Source: Rahnella woolbedingensis (lineage in GTDB: Bacteria; Pseudomonadota; Gammaproteobacteria; Enterobacterales; Enterobacteriaceae). From it: a stretch of 37,291 nucleotides of DNA. Below the pieces are notes generated by a model. That model saw only the letters and a list, made by a program, of their open reading frames with translations, made no database searches and was not told the DNA's origin. How positions within the stretch are numbered: position 1 is the stretch's first letter; the number at the start of each line of letters is the position of its first letter. The position numbers were made by a program, and so were the translations under genes. The DNA lies in NCBI RefSeq assembly GCF_003602095.1, contig NZ_RAHH01000042.1, positions 1-37,291 on the forward strand, written 5' to 3'. Shown piece after piece: positions 11,378-20,677 of the stretch.

Positions 11378-12832
11378 ATGAAAGGACGTACCAAAAAACC
11401 CTTCTCCCTTCGCGTCCGTTTTATGATGGCGACCGCGGCGGTCGTTCTCGCGCTGTCGCTGGCCTACGGGCTGGTGGCGGTCGTCGGTTATATGGTGAGT
11501 TTTGATAAAACAGCCTACCGTTTGCTGCGCGGCGAAAGCAATCTGTTCTTCAGCCTGGCGCAGTGGCGCGACGGCAAACTGACCATCAACGTTCCTCCTG
11601 ATTTGGATCTCAACACGCCGACGCTGGTGTTTATTTATGACGCCGACGGAAAACTGTTATGGGCAGAGCGCCGTATTCCTGAACTGGAAGCGCACATCGA
11701 TAAAGCCTGGATGAATAAACCGGGCTTTTACGAACTGGATACCGATACACAAATCAGCAGCGAAGTACTGGGCAATAACCCGCAAGCGCAAAACAAACTC
11801 AAAAGCTACGACGATACCGACGCCAACGCGATGACCCACTCCATTGCGGTTAACACGTATAACGCGACGGCGCGCCTGCCGGCACTGAACATTGTGGTGG
11901 TGGATACTATTCCCCAAGAACTACAGCGTTCTGATCTGGTCTGGGAATGGTTCAGCTATGTCCTGCTGGCGAATTTACTGTTAGTCGTGCCGCTGTTATG
12001 GCTGGCGGCTTACTGGAGCCTGCGCCCCATCAAAGAAGTTATTCATCAGGTTGCACAGCTGGAATCCCACGAGCGGGAGCTGCTGGATGAAAATCCACCC
12101 CGCGAGTTGCGCGGGCTGGTGCGTAACCTGAATATTTTGCTGCACAGCGAGCGTGGCCGCTATGACCGTTATCGCACCACGTTGGCGGATCTTACGCACA
12201 GTCTGAAAACCCCGCTGGCAGTTTTGCAATCCACCCTGCGCGCACTGCGTAATGGCAAGCAGATGACCATCGAGGAAGCTGAGCCGGTGATGCTTGAGCA
12301 AATCAGCCGTATTTCGCAGCAGATTGGTTACTACCTGCATCGCGCCACCCTACGTTCAGAACAGAATCTGCTGATCCGCGAAGTGCATTCCGTACCGGCG
12401 ATCCTCGACGGATTATGCTCGGCACTCAATAAGGTTTATCAGCGCAAAGGCGTGGTGATCACCGTCGATATTTCGCCGGAAATCACCTTTGTCGGCGAAA
12501 AAAATGATTTCATGGAAGTTATGGGCAACGTCATAGATAACGCCTGTAAATACTGTCTGGAGTTCGTCGAAATCAGCGCCGTTCATACCGAACATGAGCT
12601 GGTGATTTTGATTGAAGATGACGGTCCCGGTATTCCCGAAAGCAAACGCGAGGTGATTTTCCAGCGCGGTCAGCGGGCAGATACCTTACGCCCCGGACAA
12701 GGTCTGGGACTTTCACTGGCTAACGACATTATCGAACAGTACGACGGCAAAATTATCATCGGCGACAGCCCGCTCGGCGGCGCCAGTATGCGTGTCTGTT
12801 TTGGCCTGCAACAAGGCATCGAACTGGAGTAA
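11378..12832 (+). CDS. phoQ: Sensor histidine kinase/phosphatase PhoQ
   Basis: Inner-membrane sensor of 484 residues (E. coli 486). Transmembrane segments lie at about 16-39 and 193-214, enclosing a periplasmic PAS-like sensor domain; then come HAMP, the H-box [14 protein letters not shown] with phosphoacceptor His274, and the ATPase domain with N-box (NVIDNACKY, from 384), EDDGPGIP and GQGLGLSLA. The acidic cluster that bridges Mg2+ to the membrane is weaker than in E. coli: here YDDTDAN (144-150), where E. coli has EDDDDAE. The region following it, [17 protein letters not shown], is conserved. AAAGGA precedes the ATG. Confidence 0.98.
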   Translation: MKGRTKKPFSLRVRFMMATAAVVLALSLAYGLVAVVGYMVSFDKTAYRLLRGESNLFFSLAQWRDGKLTINVPPDLDLNTPTLVFIYDADGKLLWAERRIPELEAHIDKAWMNKPGFYELDTDTQISSEVLGNNPQAQNKLKSYDDTDANAMTHSIAVNTYNATARLPALNIVVVDTIPQELQRSDLVWEWFSYVLLANLLLVVPLLWLAAYWSLRPIKEVIHQVAQLESHERELLDENPPRELRGLVRNLNILLHSERGRYDRYRTTLADLTHSLKTPLAVLQSTLRALRNGKQMTIEEAEPVMLEQISRISQQIGYYLHRATLRSEQNLLIREVHSVPAILDGLCSALNKVYQRKGVVITVDISPEITFVGEKNDFMEVMGNVIDNACKYCLEFVEISAVHTEHELVILIEDDGPGIPESKREVIFQRGQRADTLRPGQGLGLSLANDIIEQYDGKIIIGDSPLGGASMRVCFGLQQGIELE

Positions 12833-12850
12833 GGTTTTACCCGTCCATTT

Positions 12851-12900
12851 TGTCAGCAAATTTCGGCGCAATCTTAAGCATAGTGCGAAATTTGCTGGCA
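12851..12900. repeat. 15-bp inverted repeat between phoQ and roxA
   Basis: TGTCAGCAAATTTCG (12851-12865) pairs with CGAAATTTGCTGGCA (12886-12900) as a 15-bp stem with one G-U pair and a 20-nt loop. No T-run follows on either strand, so it is not a standard terminator. It could be an RNA structure at the phoQ 3' end or a protein-binding palindrome. Confidence 0.75.
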
Positions 12901-12930
12901 ATTGCCCAACTCAGCCGCAACACCTTCCGT

Positions 12931-12936
12931 TATAAT
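12931..12936 (+). promoter_or_regulatory. Candidate -10 of roxA
   Basis: A perfect TATAAT lies 56 bp before the roxA ATG, downstream of the phoQ inverted repeat. No good -35 is visible at 16-18 bp. Confidence 0.4.
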
Positions 12937-12992
12937 CATTTACAGACAGTCCTCTTCCTTATCCACCCTCCTTTTAATGCAAGGGAAATACT

Positions 12993-14114
12993 ATGGATTA
13001 CCAACTCGACCTAGACTGGAATGATTTCCTGCAGCGTTACTGGCAAAAACGTCCTATCGTGTTAAAACGCGGCTTTAAAAATTTCGTCGATCCTATCTCG
13101 CCTGACGAACTGGCAGGACTGGCGATGGAAAATGAGGTGGACAGCCGTCTGGTGAGCAATCACGACGGTAAATGGAATGTCAGCCATGGGCCTTTTGAAA
13201 GTTACGATCATCTGGGCGAAACCGGCTGGTCAGTACTGGTTCAGGCGGTCGATCACTGGCACGAGCCCTCTTCTCATCTGATGACGCCGTTCCGCCATAT
13301 CCCGGACTGGCGTATGGATGACCTGATGATTTCCTTCTCGGTTCCGGGTGGCGGCGTGGGTCCGCATCTGGATCAGTATGACGTATTTATTATTCAGGGT
13401 ACCGGCCGCCGCCGCTGGCGTGTTGGCGAAAAAGTCGCCATGAAACAGCATTGTCCGCATCCGGATTTGCTTCAGGTGGAACCGTTCGAGGCGATTATTG
13501 ATGAGGAGCTGGAACCGGGCGATATCGTTTATATTCCGCCGGGCTTCCCACATGACGGCTATTCGCTGGAAAACTCCCTTAACTATTCAGTCGGTTTCCG
13601 TGCGCCAAATGCTCGTGAAATGGTCAGTGGTTTCGCTGATTACGTGCTTTCGCGAGAACTCGGCAGCCACCGTTACAGTGATCCTGAACTGACCGAACGT
13701 GAACATCCGGCCGAAGTGCAGCCCGCGGAACTGGATAAACTGCGCGGCATGATGCTGGACTTAATTGGTAAGCCCGCCCATTTCAACAGCTGGTTTGGCG
13801 AGTTTATCTCCCAGTCGCGTCATGAACTGGATCTGGCACCGCCGGAACCGCCTTATCAGGCCGGTGAAATTTATGAGCTGCTGGAATCCGGTGAAACGCT
13901 GGAACGTCTGGGCGGTCTGCGCATGCTGCGCGTGGGCGATACCTGTTACGTGAACGGTGAACCGATGACCACGGAACATATCGGCGCGGTGGATGCGATT
14001 GCGCGTCACAAAACCGTGACCAAAGAAATGCTGGGCGAGGCGCTGGACGATCCTTCCTTCCTGGCGCTGCTGTCTGCACTGGTTAACAGCGGGTATTGGT
14101 ACTTCAACGACTGA
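12993..14114 (+). CDS. roxA: Ribosomal protein L16 arginine 3-hydroxylase RoxA (YcfD)
   Basis: Fe(II)/2-oxoglutarate oxygenase that hydroxylates Arg81 of 50S protein L16. 373 residues, the same as E. coli. The JmjC facial triad is visible: His125 and Asp127 in GPHLDQYDVFIIQGTGRRRW, and His187 in IPPGFPHDGYS. The C-terminal helical and winged-helix part ends SALVNSGYWYF. AAGGGAA lies upstream of the ATG at 12993. It follows phoPQ on the same strand, but a 160-bp gap with its own -10 suggests a separate promoter. Confidence 0.97.
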   Translation: MDYQLDLDWNDFLQRYWQKRPIVLKRGFKNFVDPISPDELAGLAMENEVDSRLVSNHDGKWNVSHGPFESYDHLGETGWSVLVQAVDHWHEPSSHLMTPFRHIPDWRMDDLMISFSVPGGGVGPHLDQYDVFIIQGTGRRRWRVGEKVAMKQHCPHPDLLQVEPFEAIIDEELEPGDIVYIPPGFPHDGYSLENSLNYSVGFRAPNAREMVSGFADYVLSRELGSHRYSDPELTEREHPAEVQPAELDKLRGMMLDLIGKPAHFNSWFGEFISQSRHELDLAPPEPPYQAGEIYELLESGETLERLGGLRMLRVGDTCYVNGEPMTTEHIGAVDAIARHKTVTKEMLGEALDDPSFLALLSALVNSGYWYFND

Positions 14115-14128
14115 TATTGATAAACAGA

Positions 14129-14160
14129 TAAGGGCATTCAGATGCCCTTATTTATTTTGT
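14129..14160 (+). terminator. Bidirectional terminator after roxA
   Basis: TAAGGGCAT and ATGCCCTTA form a perfect 9-bp stem with a TCAG loop, followed by TTTATTTTG on the plus strand. A-rich sequence on the other side also suits termination of the convergent gene ending at 14192. Confidence 0.85.
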
Positions 14161-14191
14161 TCTTGTTTATTTTATTCTTGCTTATAAAAAA

Positions 14192-14827
14192 TTAGCGTAA
14201 ACGAAATGCTATTTTAAAAGGGTTCAAGTTTCGGGTTTTCGCTGACATTCTTATTTTCACAGCCTTATTATTATCTCGTAAGAGATTACAAATAACAGCA
14301 ATACGTTTAGGCGTAAAGACGTAAAAATCACCATCCAGTATCCCGAACACCCGATGCCTGAGCGGGGAATTAATTAAACCAGATTTCAATACCCTGCCCA
14401 CTATATTTGCACAGTTCTTTGAGAGTATCTGGAATGAGGGGGATGCTTTTGAATGGCAAATTTCCCGCCATGCCTGCAGCATTGCCGCTTCATCGAGAGA
14501 TTTCAGACCATAAATGACATCCGGCTCACAGGCTTCTCTTTCACAATCTAGTTCATACCCGGTTGAGGGTCTGGCAGGGTATTTCCTGAAGAGAATTTTG
14601 TTGTCTTCGAACTGCGGCCACCAGCTGACATAAGTGCTTTCATGAGCAATCGGACCAATAAACATTGCCGCATGACCAATACTCCCGTCTCCGGGATACC
14701 AGATAAATACCCATGCGTTAATTACCTGATTAAAATCGACGAAAGCCGTTCTTTGCTTAACAAACTCTCTGATCCCATCTACTGTCTGCAACCTGGCCAC
14801 TGTTCGTTCTGTCTGTGCTGTTTCCAC
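14192..14827 (-). CDS. Uncharacterised protein with permuted papain/NlpC-P60-like motifs
   Basis: 211 residues. I do not recognise a named family. Two blocks stand out: GSIGHAAMFIG with His52, followed by a conserved-looking YVSWWP, and SKNCANIVGRVLKSG with Cys139. A histidine in a GHA context before a cysteine at the start of a helix is the order of circularly permuted papain-fold hydrolases and acyltransferases (LRAT, YiiX and related groups), so a Cys-His hydrolase is plausible. No signal peptide or membrane segment is seen; the C terminus is basic. Start is GTG, with GGAG 7 bases upstream. It is visibly A+T-richer than its neighbours and absent between roxA and pepT in E. coli, suggesting horizontal gain. 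Confidence 0.72.
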   Translation of the reverse strand: METAQTERTVARLQTVDGIREFVKQRTAFVDFNQVINAWVFIWYPGDGSIGHAAMFIGPIAHESTYVSWWPQFEDNKILFRKYPARPSTGYELDCEREACEPDVIYGLKSLDEAAMLQAWREICHSKASPSFQILSKNCANIVGRVLKSGLINSPLRHRVFGILDGDFYVFTPKRIAVICNLLRDNNKAVKIRMSAKTRNLNPFKIAFRLR

Positions 14828-14858
14828 TTAATCTCTCCATAATTAACATGCCAAAATT

Positions 14859-14891
14859 ATGACATTGATGGAGGCGTAAATATAATGTCAT
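14859..14891. repeat. Inverted repeat ATGACATT...AATGTCAT
   Basis: Perfect 8-bp arms at 14859-14866 and 14884-14891, centred about 48 bp upstream of the GTG start of the accessory gene. The position suits an operator; the regulator is unknown. Confidence 0.5.
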
Positions 14892-14932
14892 TAATGAATA
14901 GGGATAATATTAATATTGATGGGGGTTATCAT

Positions 14933-14970
14933 TGATATTCAGATAATGTGTCAGTCATCTCTGAATATCA
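14933..14970. repeat. Inverted repeat TGATATTCAGA...TCTGAATATCA
   Basis: Perfect 11-bp arms at 14933-14943 and 14960-14970 with a 16-bp centre, in the A+T-rich stretch between the accessory gene and the pepT terminator. There is no T-run, so it is a hairpin or palindromic binding site of unknown role. Confidence 0.6.
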
Positions 14971-14974
14971 TTTA

Positions 14975-15013
14975 TAAACACCCCCGACTTTAATAATAAA
15001 TCCGGGGTGTTTA
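14975..15013 (-). terminator. Probable pepT terminator
   Basis: On the minus strand TAAACACCCC pairs with GGGGTGTTTA (10 bp perfect) around an A+T-rich loop, beginning 7 bases after the pepT stop codon. The downstream tract TATAAATG is only weakly U-rich. Confidence 0.6.
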
Positions 15014-15019
15014 ATCAGC

Positions 15020-16249
15020 TTATTTCGATTTCTCTGCTGTGAGCTCAGCAATACGCATAATCACTGCCACCGCTTTTTCCATTCCTTCCAGCGTCACGAA
15101 CTCGTGTTTGCCGTGGAAGTTATAGCCGCCGGTGAAAATATTCGGGCAGGGCAATCCGCGGAACGAAAGTTGCGCGCCATCGGTGCCGCCGCGAATAGGC
15201 TTCATGACCGGCTCAATATCGCAATCTTTCATCGCCTGCTGCGCCAGCGCAATAATGTGCGGATGCTGCGCCACTTTATCGCGCATGTTGTAGTAGTGAT
15301 CGTCGAGCGTCACTTCGATATAGCAATCGCGATGCAGGCCTTTTCCGACCAGGTGCGCGACATCAATAATTTTTTGCTTACGGGCTTCGAACTGGGTTTT
15401 GTCGAAATCACGGATGATATAATGCATTTCCGCGCGTTCTACGTTGCCCTTGATGGTCGTCAGATGGTAGAAACCTTCGTAACCCTCGGTATTCTCTGGC
15501 GTTTCCGCAGCAGGCAGCTCGTTGTGAAAACGCGTCGCCAGTGACAGCGCATTCACCATCACGCCTTTGGCACTGCCCGGATGGACATTATTACCGACAA
15601 TTTTGATGGTGGCTGACGCCGCGTTGAAGTTCTCAAACTCCAGCTCCCCCACTCCGCCACCGTCGACGGTGTAAGCCCACTGCGCGCCAAAAGCAGGGAT
15701 ATCAAAACTCTGTGCACCTTTGCCGATTTCTTCATCCGGCGTGAAGGCAATGCGCACCGGCCCGTGCGGAATATTGCTGTTTTTGAGGCGCACCATCGCG
15801 GTAATAATTTCCGCGATACCGGATTTATCATCTGACCCGAGCAGGGTTTTACCGTCGGTGGTAATAATTGTGTGGCCGAGTAACTGATGCAGAACCGGAA
15901 ACATCACCGGCGATAAAATTTCGTCGCCATTGCCCAGCGCGATATCACCACCGCGATAATTTTCCACAATTTGCGGATTTACGTGTTTGGCCGTGAAGTC
16001 AGGCGCGGTATCCAGATGAGAAATAAACCCAATCACCGGCACTTTCCAGGCGACATTCCCCGGCAGTGTCGCCATCACGCAGCCTTTATCGCTGAGAGTG
16101 ACGTCTGAAAACCCCAGTTCAGTCAGCTCATTACGCAAAGCCTGCGCCAGTCGGGTTTGTCCTTCTGTGCTGGGCGTATGTCTGACATTGGGTTTAGATT
16201 GGGTATCGAAAGAAACATAGTGAAGAAAACGATCAAGCAACTTGTTCAT
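15020..16249 (-). CDS. pepT: Tripeptide aminopeptidase (peptidase T)
   Basis: Cytosolic dizinc M20 peptidase removing N-terminal residues from tripeptides. 409 residues (E. coli 408). Metal ligands visible: His78 and Asp80 in [11 protein letters not shown], Asp140/Asp141 in LLGSDDKSG, and Glu173/Glu174 in [10 protein letters not shown]; the C-terminal [15 protein letters not shown] carries the last histidine. AGAGGAT lies upstream of the ATG at 16249. E. coli pepT is FNR-activated, but I see no convincing FNR site here. It is separated from cobB by a strong terminator, so it is a single-gene unit. Confidence 0.97.
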   Translation of the reverse strand: MNKLLDRFLHYVSFDTQSKPNVRHTPSTEGQTRLAQALRNELTELGFSDVTLSDKGCVMATLPGNVAWKVPVIGFISHLDTAPDFTAKHVNPQIVENYRGGDIALGNGDEILSPVMFPVLHQLLGHTIITTDGKTLLGSDDKSGIAEIITAMVRLKNSNIPHGPVRIAFTPDEEIGKGAQSFDIPAFGAQWAYTVDGGGVGELEFENFNAASATIKIVGNNVHPGSAKGVMVNALSLATRFHNELPAAETPENTEGYEGFYHLTTIKGNVERAEMHYIIRDFDKTQFEARKQKIIDVAHLVGKGLHRDCYIEVTLDDHYYNMRDKVAQHPHIIALAQQAMKDCDIEPVMKPIRGGTDGAQLSFRGLPCPNIFTGGYNFHGKHEFVTLEGMEKAVAVIMRIAELTAEKSK

Positions 16250-16386
16250 TTGGGTATCCTCTGGCGGCTGGGTTTTATTATGCGCAGCATGAAAACCGTG
16301 AATATTGCGTCAGGTCAGTTTTCGCCAAGTTTAACGAGATATGTCTAAGGGACAGGCGCACTTTTTCGCTTTACGGGCACCAGACC

Positions 16387-16416
16387 GAAAAAAAAGCCCG
16401 GTCTATGACCAGGCTT
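16387..16416 (-). terminator. cobB terminator overlapping its stop codon
   Basis: On the minus strand AAGCCTGGTC-ATA-GACCGGGCTT is a 10-bp stem with one G-U pair followed by a run of eight T. The cobB TAG stop lies in the loop and the first base of the descending arm, so the stem forms partly from coding sequence. Confidence 0.88.
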
Positions 16417-17233
16417 CGTCTTTCTTCGTCAGAAACTTATGAACAAATTCCGGCACGACCTGGCTCGCCAGACCGTAATGCTTCATATCAAATTCGCTTT
16501 CGACCTGGCTTGGCTCAAGATTCAGCTCAACCGCACAGGCACCCCCGATACGCGCTTCGTGAACAAACCCGGCAGCCGGATAAACATGGCCGGACGTGCC
16601 AATCGCCACGAAGAAGTCAGCTTTCGCCAGCGCGTCGTAAATCTCGTCCATGCCAAATGGCATTTCACCGAACCAGACAATGTGCGGGCGCAGCGGCGCG
16701 GGGAACTGGCAGCAATGACAGCGGTCATCAACACTCAGGTCGCCTGGCCAGTCCAGCACCTGACCCGACCGGGTGCAGCGCACTTTCAGCAGTTCACCAT
16801 GCATATGAATCACGCGGGAACTCCCGGCGCGTTCATGCAAGTTATCAATGTTCTGCGTCACCAGCAGGAAGTTGTCGCCGAGCGCTTCTTCCAGCGTCGC
16901 CAGCGCATAATGCGCGGCGTTCGGTTTGAGATCATCGGCCTGCAACTGGCGGCGGCGTTCATTATAAAAACGCTGCACCAGTTCCGGATCCCGGCGATAA
17001 CCTTCCGGCGTCGCCACGTCCTCGACACGATGTTCTTCCCACAAACCGTCTGCGGCGCGGAACGTGCGGATGCCCGATTCAGCGGAAATCCCGGCACCGG
17101 TCAGCACCACCACAAATGGCTTTTTCAGTGAAGCCGCAGCCATTGAGTCACGGTGGAAAATATTCGACCGGAAACGCTGATGGCGAATACGTTTGTTTTT
17201 GCGAAACCGACACAGACGATGACGTGTGCGCAT
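16403..17233 (-). CDS. cobB: NAD-dependent protein deacylase (sirtuin) CobB
   Basis: Class III sirtuin removing acetyl and succinyl groups from lysines, for example on acetyl-CoA synthetase. 276 residues, with the basic N-terminal extension (1-37, rich in Arg) of the long enterobacterial isoform. The NAD motif is [14 protein letters not shown], the [12 protein letters not shown] block follows, and the catalytic His145 is in HMHGEL. Tyr90 and Arg93 (RFYNERRR) are the pair that confers desuccinylase activity. Zinc-binding cysteines are at 153, 172, 174 and 175. AAGGAG precedes the ATG at 17233; an internal Met31 could give the short form. It follows lolE after 56 bp with no terminator between, so read-through is possible. 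Confidence 0.96.
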   Translation of the reverse strand: MRTRHRLCRFRKNKRIRHQRFRSNIFHRDSMAAASLKKPFVVVLTGAGISAESGIRTFRAADGLWEEHRVEDVATPEGYRRDPELVQRFYNERRRQLQADDLKPNAAHYALATLEEALGDNFLLVTQNIDNLHERAGSSRVIHMHGELLKVRCTRSGQVLDWPGDLSVDDRCHCCQFPAPLRPHIVWFGEMPFGMDEIYDALAKADFFVAIGTSGHVYPAAGFVHEARIGGACAVELNLEPSQVESEFDMKHYGLASQVVPEFVHKFLTKKDEAWS

Positions 17234-17289
17234 GAAGTGCTCCTTACTCTCTGTGTCTGAAAACTACGTGTAATAAATCAAACTGTTGC

Positions 17290-18540
17290 TTACTGTCCGC
17301 CGCTGAGTACGCGGGCGGGATCAATTCGGCTTGCGCGACGTGCCGGATACCAGCTCGCCAGCAGGCTCAGGATCAGGGCAGTGACCAGCACGCCCGCGAC
17401 ATCCAGCCAGTGAACTTCCGATGGCAGAAAGTCGATAAAATAAATATCGCCCGACAGGAACTGATGGCCGGTAAGCTTTTGCAAAAAGTTGACGATATTG
17501 GTCAGTTGGAAAGCCGCTATCACGCCAATCACCACACCCGCCACGCTGCCGACCAGACCGGCCAGTAAACCGTACCAGATGAAGACCGCGCGGATAAGCC
17601 CGTCTTTCGCGCCCAGTGTGCGCAAAATCGCAATATCGCTGCTTTTATCTTTCACCGCCATCACCAGCGTTGAAACAATGTTAAAACAGGCCACGCCGAT
17701 CACCAGCACCATCGCCATATACATGATGGCACGAACCATCTGTATATCGCGGTACATATAGCCGTAGGTGCCGATCCAACTACTAATGTAGACGTAAGCC
17801 TGAGTCACTTCACCCGCATCATGGACTAATTTTTGTGCCGCAAAGACATTATTCACTTTGATATCAATACCGGTCACGCTGCTGCCCATATCCTGATATT
17901 GCTGCGCATCAGCCAGCGGCACCATTCCCAGGCTGTGATCAAGCTGCCCGCTGAGCTGCAAAATCCCGGCGACCTGCAAACGGATACGTTTTGGCTGCAA
18001 CAGTTTCATTTGAGGGTCCCTGTTGGGGATCATCACCGTCACCCAGTCACCCTGCTTCACGCCCACGGCATCGGCGACGCCCTTACCGAGGATCAGCTGT
18101 TGCTGACCGGCTTTAAAATTCTGCCATGCGTTGTTTTGTACAAATTTGGGCGCGGCACTGACACGCGGTTCGCTCTGCGGATCCACACCTTTCAGTTGGA
18201 TAGCGCGCAGTTTGGCACCGTGTTCGATCAGGCCATTGAACTGGATATACGGCGCAGCAGCCACAATGCCCGGCACTTTTTCTACCCTGTCCAGAACGCC
18301 CTGCCAGTTATTGAACGGCTGATTCACCGGACGGATTTCGCCGTGCGGAACCACCGCCAGCACGCGCTCTTTCAGCTCGCGCTCGAACCCGTTCATAGCG
18401 CTCAGACCGACGATCAGCACCGCCACGCCCAGCGCGATACCGAGCGTTGAAATGACCGAAATCAGCGACACCATGCCGCTGCGACGGCGGCCACGGCTGA
18501 ACCGCAGACCAATCAATAATGAAAACGGAATGCCTGACAT
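17290..18540 (-). CDS. lolE: Lipoprotein-releasing ABC permease LolE
   Basis: Inner-membrane subunit of LolCDE, which extracts outer-membrane lipoproteins and passes them to LolA. 416 residues (E. coli 414). The first transmembrane helix lies at about 25-50 ([22 protein letters not shown]), a large periplasmic domain follows, and three helices occupy about 265-400. The C terminus [19 protein letters not shown] is diagnostic. Its ATG overlaps the last base of the lolD stop (TAATG), and GGGAG lies inside lolD. In E. coli nagK follows lolE; here it does not. Confidence 0.97.
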   Translation of the reverse strand: MSGIPFSLLIGLRFSRGRRRSGMVSLISVISTLGIALGVAVLIVGLSAMNGFERELKERVLAVVPHGEIRPVNQPFNNWQGVLDRVEKVPGIVAAAPYIQFNGLIEHGAKLRAIQLKGVDPQSEPRVSAAPKFVQNNAWQNFKAGQQQLILGKGVADAVGVKQGDWVTVMIPNRDPQMKLLQPKRIRLQVAGILQLSGQLDHSLGMVPLADAQQYQDMGSSVTGIDIKVNNVFAAQKLVHDAGEVTQAYVYISSWIGTYGYMYRDIQMVRAIMYMAMVLVIGVACFNIVSTLVMAVKDKSSDIAILRTLGAKDGLIRAVFIWYGLLAGLVGSVAGVVIGVIAAFQLTNIVNFLQKLTGHQFLSGDIYFIDFLPSEVHWLDVAGVLVTALILSLLASWYPARRASRIDPARVLSGGQ

Positions 18541-19244
18541 TATTTCGCTCCCAGCAACATCGAGTCCTGCTGCAGCTTGCCGTCACGCATTTCCAGCTGA
18601 CGCGTCAGGCGGTTAGCCAGTTCCAGCGCATGTGTCACCACCAGAAACGCCGTGCCCTGACGCACATTCAGTTCGCCGAGCAGTTCAAAAATGCTGTCGG
18701 CATTGCGCTGATCGAGGTTACCGGTCGGTTCGTCGGCCAGCACCAGCGAAGGATTATTCACCAGCGCACGGGCAATCGCCACACGCTGACGTTCGCCGCC
18801 GGAAAGCTCAGAAGGACGGTGATGGCTGCGATGCTGCAAACCCACCGCCTCAAGCATTGCCATGGCGCGTTCCTGCACTTCGGTAGATTTCTTTTTGCCA
18901 ATCAGCAGCGGCATGGCGACGTTTTCCAGCGCGGTGAAATCCGGCAGCAAATGGTGGAACTGATAGATAAAGCCCAGTTCGCGGTTACGCAATTCAGATT
19001 TCGCCGAAGAAGACATACTGTTCAGCGACTGACCTTTGAAAATCACTTCCCCGGAGGTCGGGGAATCCAGACCGCCCAGCAAATGCAGCAAAGTACTTTT
19101 ACCGGAACCGGACGTCCCGACAATCGCCATCATCTCACCCGGCTGCATGGCGAAGCTCACGTCACGCAGCACGTCGGTGTGCATTTTGCCTTCCTGATAA
19201 GTCTTACAGAGGTTTTCACACTGCAATAATAAAGAATTACTCAT
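18540..19244 (-). CDS. lolD: Lipoprotein-releasing ABC ATPase LolD
   Basis: ATP-binding subunit of LolCDE. 234 residues (E. coli 233). Walker A is [16 protein letters not shown], the signature motif is [15 protein letters not shown], and Walker B is [30 protein letters not shown] holds the Q-loop. The ATG at 19244 ([17 protein letters not shown]) overlaps the end of lolC by 8 bp, showing coupling; a longer reading frame runs within lolC. The H-loop region reads [12 protein letters not shown]. Confidence 0.97.
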   Translation of the reverse strand: MSNSLLLQCENLCKTYQEGKMHTDVLRDVSFAMQPGEMMAIVGTSGSGKSTLLHLLGGLDSPTSGEVIFKGQSLNSMSSSAKSELRNRELGFIYQFHHLLPDFTALENVAMPLLIGKKKSTEVQERAMAMLEAVGLQHRSHHRPSELSGGERQRVAIARALVNNPSLVLADEPTGNLDQRNADSIFELLGELNVRQGTAFLVVTHALELANRLTRQLEMRDGKLQQDSMLLGAK

Positions 19245-20439
19245 AACGTAAAGCCTCTGCGGGATGGGTGGCAGCAGCGCGCCAGGAAGGATAAAGCGTA
19301 GATAATAAAGCGATTGCCATGGCGACCAGCGCAATGACAACGACCTGCACCGGTTCGATATCGACCGGCAGCGACGCGCCATCGAGCATCAGTCCGATGG
19401 CGGGCATAATGGTATTGAGCTGGGTGGCAAGTACCACGCCGAGCACGGCACCGAGCAGCGCGCCGATCACCCCGGCACTGGCACCCTGCACCATAAACAA
19501 CGCCATAATCTGACGGCGGCTCAAACCCTGCGTTTGCAGAATCGCGACTTCGGCCTGTTTCTCCATCACCAGTAATCCCAGTGACGTAATAATGTTAAAC
19601 GCGGCGACGGCGACGATCAGGCTCAGCAACAGCCCCATCATATTTTTTTCCATGCGCACCGCCTGGAACAACTCACCGCGACGTTCGCGCCAGTCTTTCC
19701 AGCTCGCACCGTCCGGCAGTTTTTGCGTACTCAGGCTGTCAACGTCCAACGGTGTATCGAGGAACAAACGCCAGCCGGTCACATTGCCTTTCGGATACAG
19801 CATCAGGCGCGAAGCATCCTGAATGTTGACCAGCATCTGGTAACCATCCACTTCGCTGTTGGCAGAGAACGTTCCGATGACGTTAAACAGGCGCTGGCTC
19901 GGGACACGACCGACCGGCGTGAACTGACTGACACTGGTGACCATCAGACGCAGCTGATCGCCGCGACGCACTTTGAGTTGCTGCGCCAGCTGGTCGCCAA
20001 GAATGATGTTGTACTGACCCGGTTGCAGTTCCTGCTGGGCGACACCAATCAGGTATTTCGCCAGCGGATCATGCTGAGCAGGATCCACGCCCAGCATCAC
20101 GCCCACGGCAACGCTGCCGGGGCTTTGTAGCACCACATCACCGGTGGTGAGCGGCACAGCGCGGTTAACGCTTTTCAGCGCTGAAACCTGATCATGGGTG
20201 ATTTTTTGTGGGTCAAGGGATCCGCCCGGCGTGGTGATTAACGCCTGAGGCATCAGCCCCAGAATGTTACCTTCCAGATCTTTCTCAAACCCGTTCATCA
20301 CAGACAATACGGTCACCAGCGCCATCACCCCAAGGGTGATACCAATGGTGGATAACCAGGAGACAAACCGCCCGAAGCGGTCCGAAGCACGCCCGCGCAT
20401 GTAGCGCAGACCTATAAATAACGCGACAGGTTGATACAT
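19237..20439 (-). CDS. lolC: Lipoprotein-releasing ABC permease LolC
   Basis: Partner permease of LolE, which recruits the LolA chaperone through its periplasmic domain. 400 residues (E. coli 399). It starts [28 protein letters not shown] and ends [18 protein letters not shown], both characteristic; four transmembrane helices lie at about 27-50 and in the last 140 residues. The ATG at 20439 matches the family; 26 extra upstream codons are unsupported. First gene of lolC-lolD-lolE, divergent from mfd. Confidence 0.97.
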   Translation of the reverse strand: MYQPVALFIGLRYMRGRASDRFGRFVSWLSTIGITLGVMALVTVLSVMNGFEKDLEGNILGLMPQALITTPGGSLDPQKITHDQVSALKSVNRAVPLTTGDVVLQSPGSVAVGVMLGVDPAQHDPLAKYLIGVAQQELQPGQYNIILGDQLAQQLKVRRGDQLRLMVTSVSQFTPVGRVPSQRLFNVIGTFSANSEVDGYQMLVNIQDASRLMLYPKGNVTGWRLFLDTPLDVDSLSTQKLPDGASWKDWRERRGELFQAVRMEKNMMGLLLSLIVAVAAFNIITSLGLLVMEKQAEVAILQTQGLSRRQIMALFMVQGASAGVIGALLGAVLGVVLATQLNTIMPAIGLMLDGASLPVDIEPVQVVVIALVAMAIALLSTLYPSWRAAATHPAEALRYE

Positions 20440-20500
20440 AACATCCGTTTTAAGTGCTTGGCCGCAAATAAGTGCGTGGCGCAGACTAAAGTGATCAAGG

Positions 20501-20529
20501 ATAATAAAGGCTAGCACCGCTTTATGGAA
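20501..20529 (-). promoter_or_regulatory. Candidate lolCDE promoter
   Basis: On the minus strand TTCCAT (20529-20524) and TATTAT (20506-20501) are 17 bp apart, about 60 bp before lolC. The -10 is good and the -35 weak. Confidence 0.32.
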
Positions 20530-20567
20530 CCACTAACCCAAAGTAATCGGTTTAACTTTGTGACTCT

Positions 20568-20598
20568 GTTGACCCTTTTATACAGTCAACGGGTTGAC
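20568..20598. repeat. GTTGAC motif cluster before mfd
   Basis: GTTGAC (20568-20573), its inverse GTCAAC (20585-20590) and GTTGAC again (20593-20598) surround a -10-like TATACA (20579-20584). The arrangement is that of an operator overlapping a promoter of mfd, but I cannot name a regulator. Confidence 0.45.
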
Positions 20599-20677
20599 CC
20601 CGATGACACCAGCGAAGCAAGATACGGTCTGCAAATTGGCCTCCGACAGCCGCCAAAACGAGAACTCAAAACAGCCT

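Noticed and set aside
20594-20677. N-terminal extension of Mfd from an upstream start
   Set aside because: The extra residues do not resemble the family N terminus; the conserved sequence begins at 20678.
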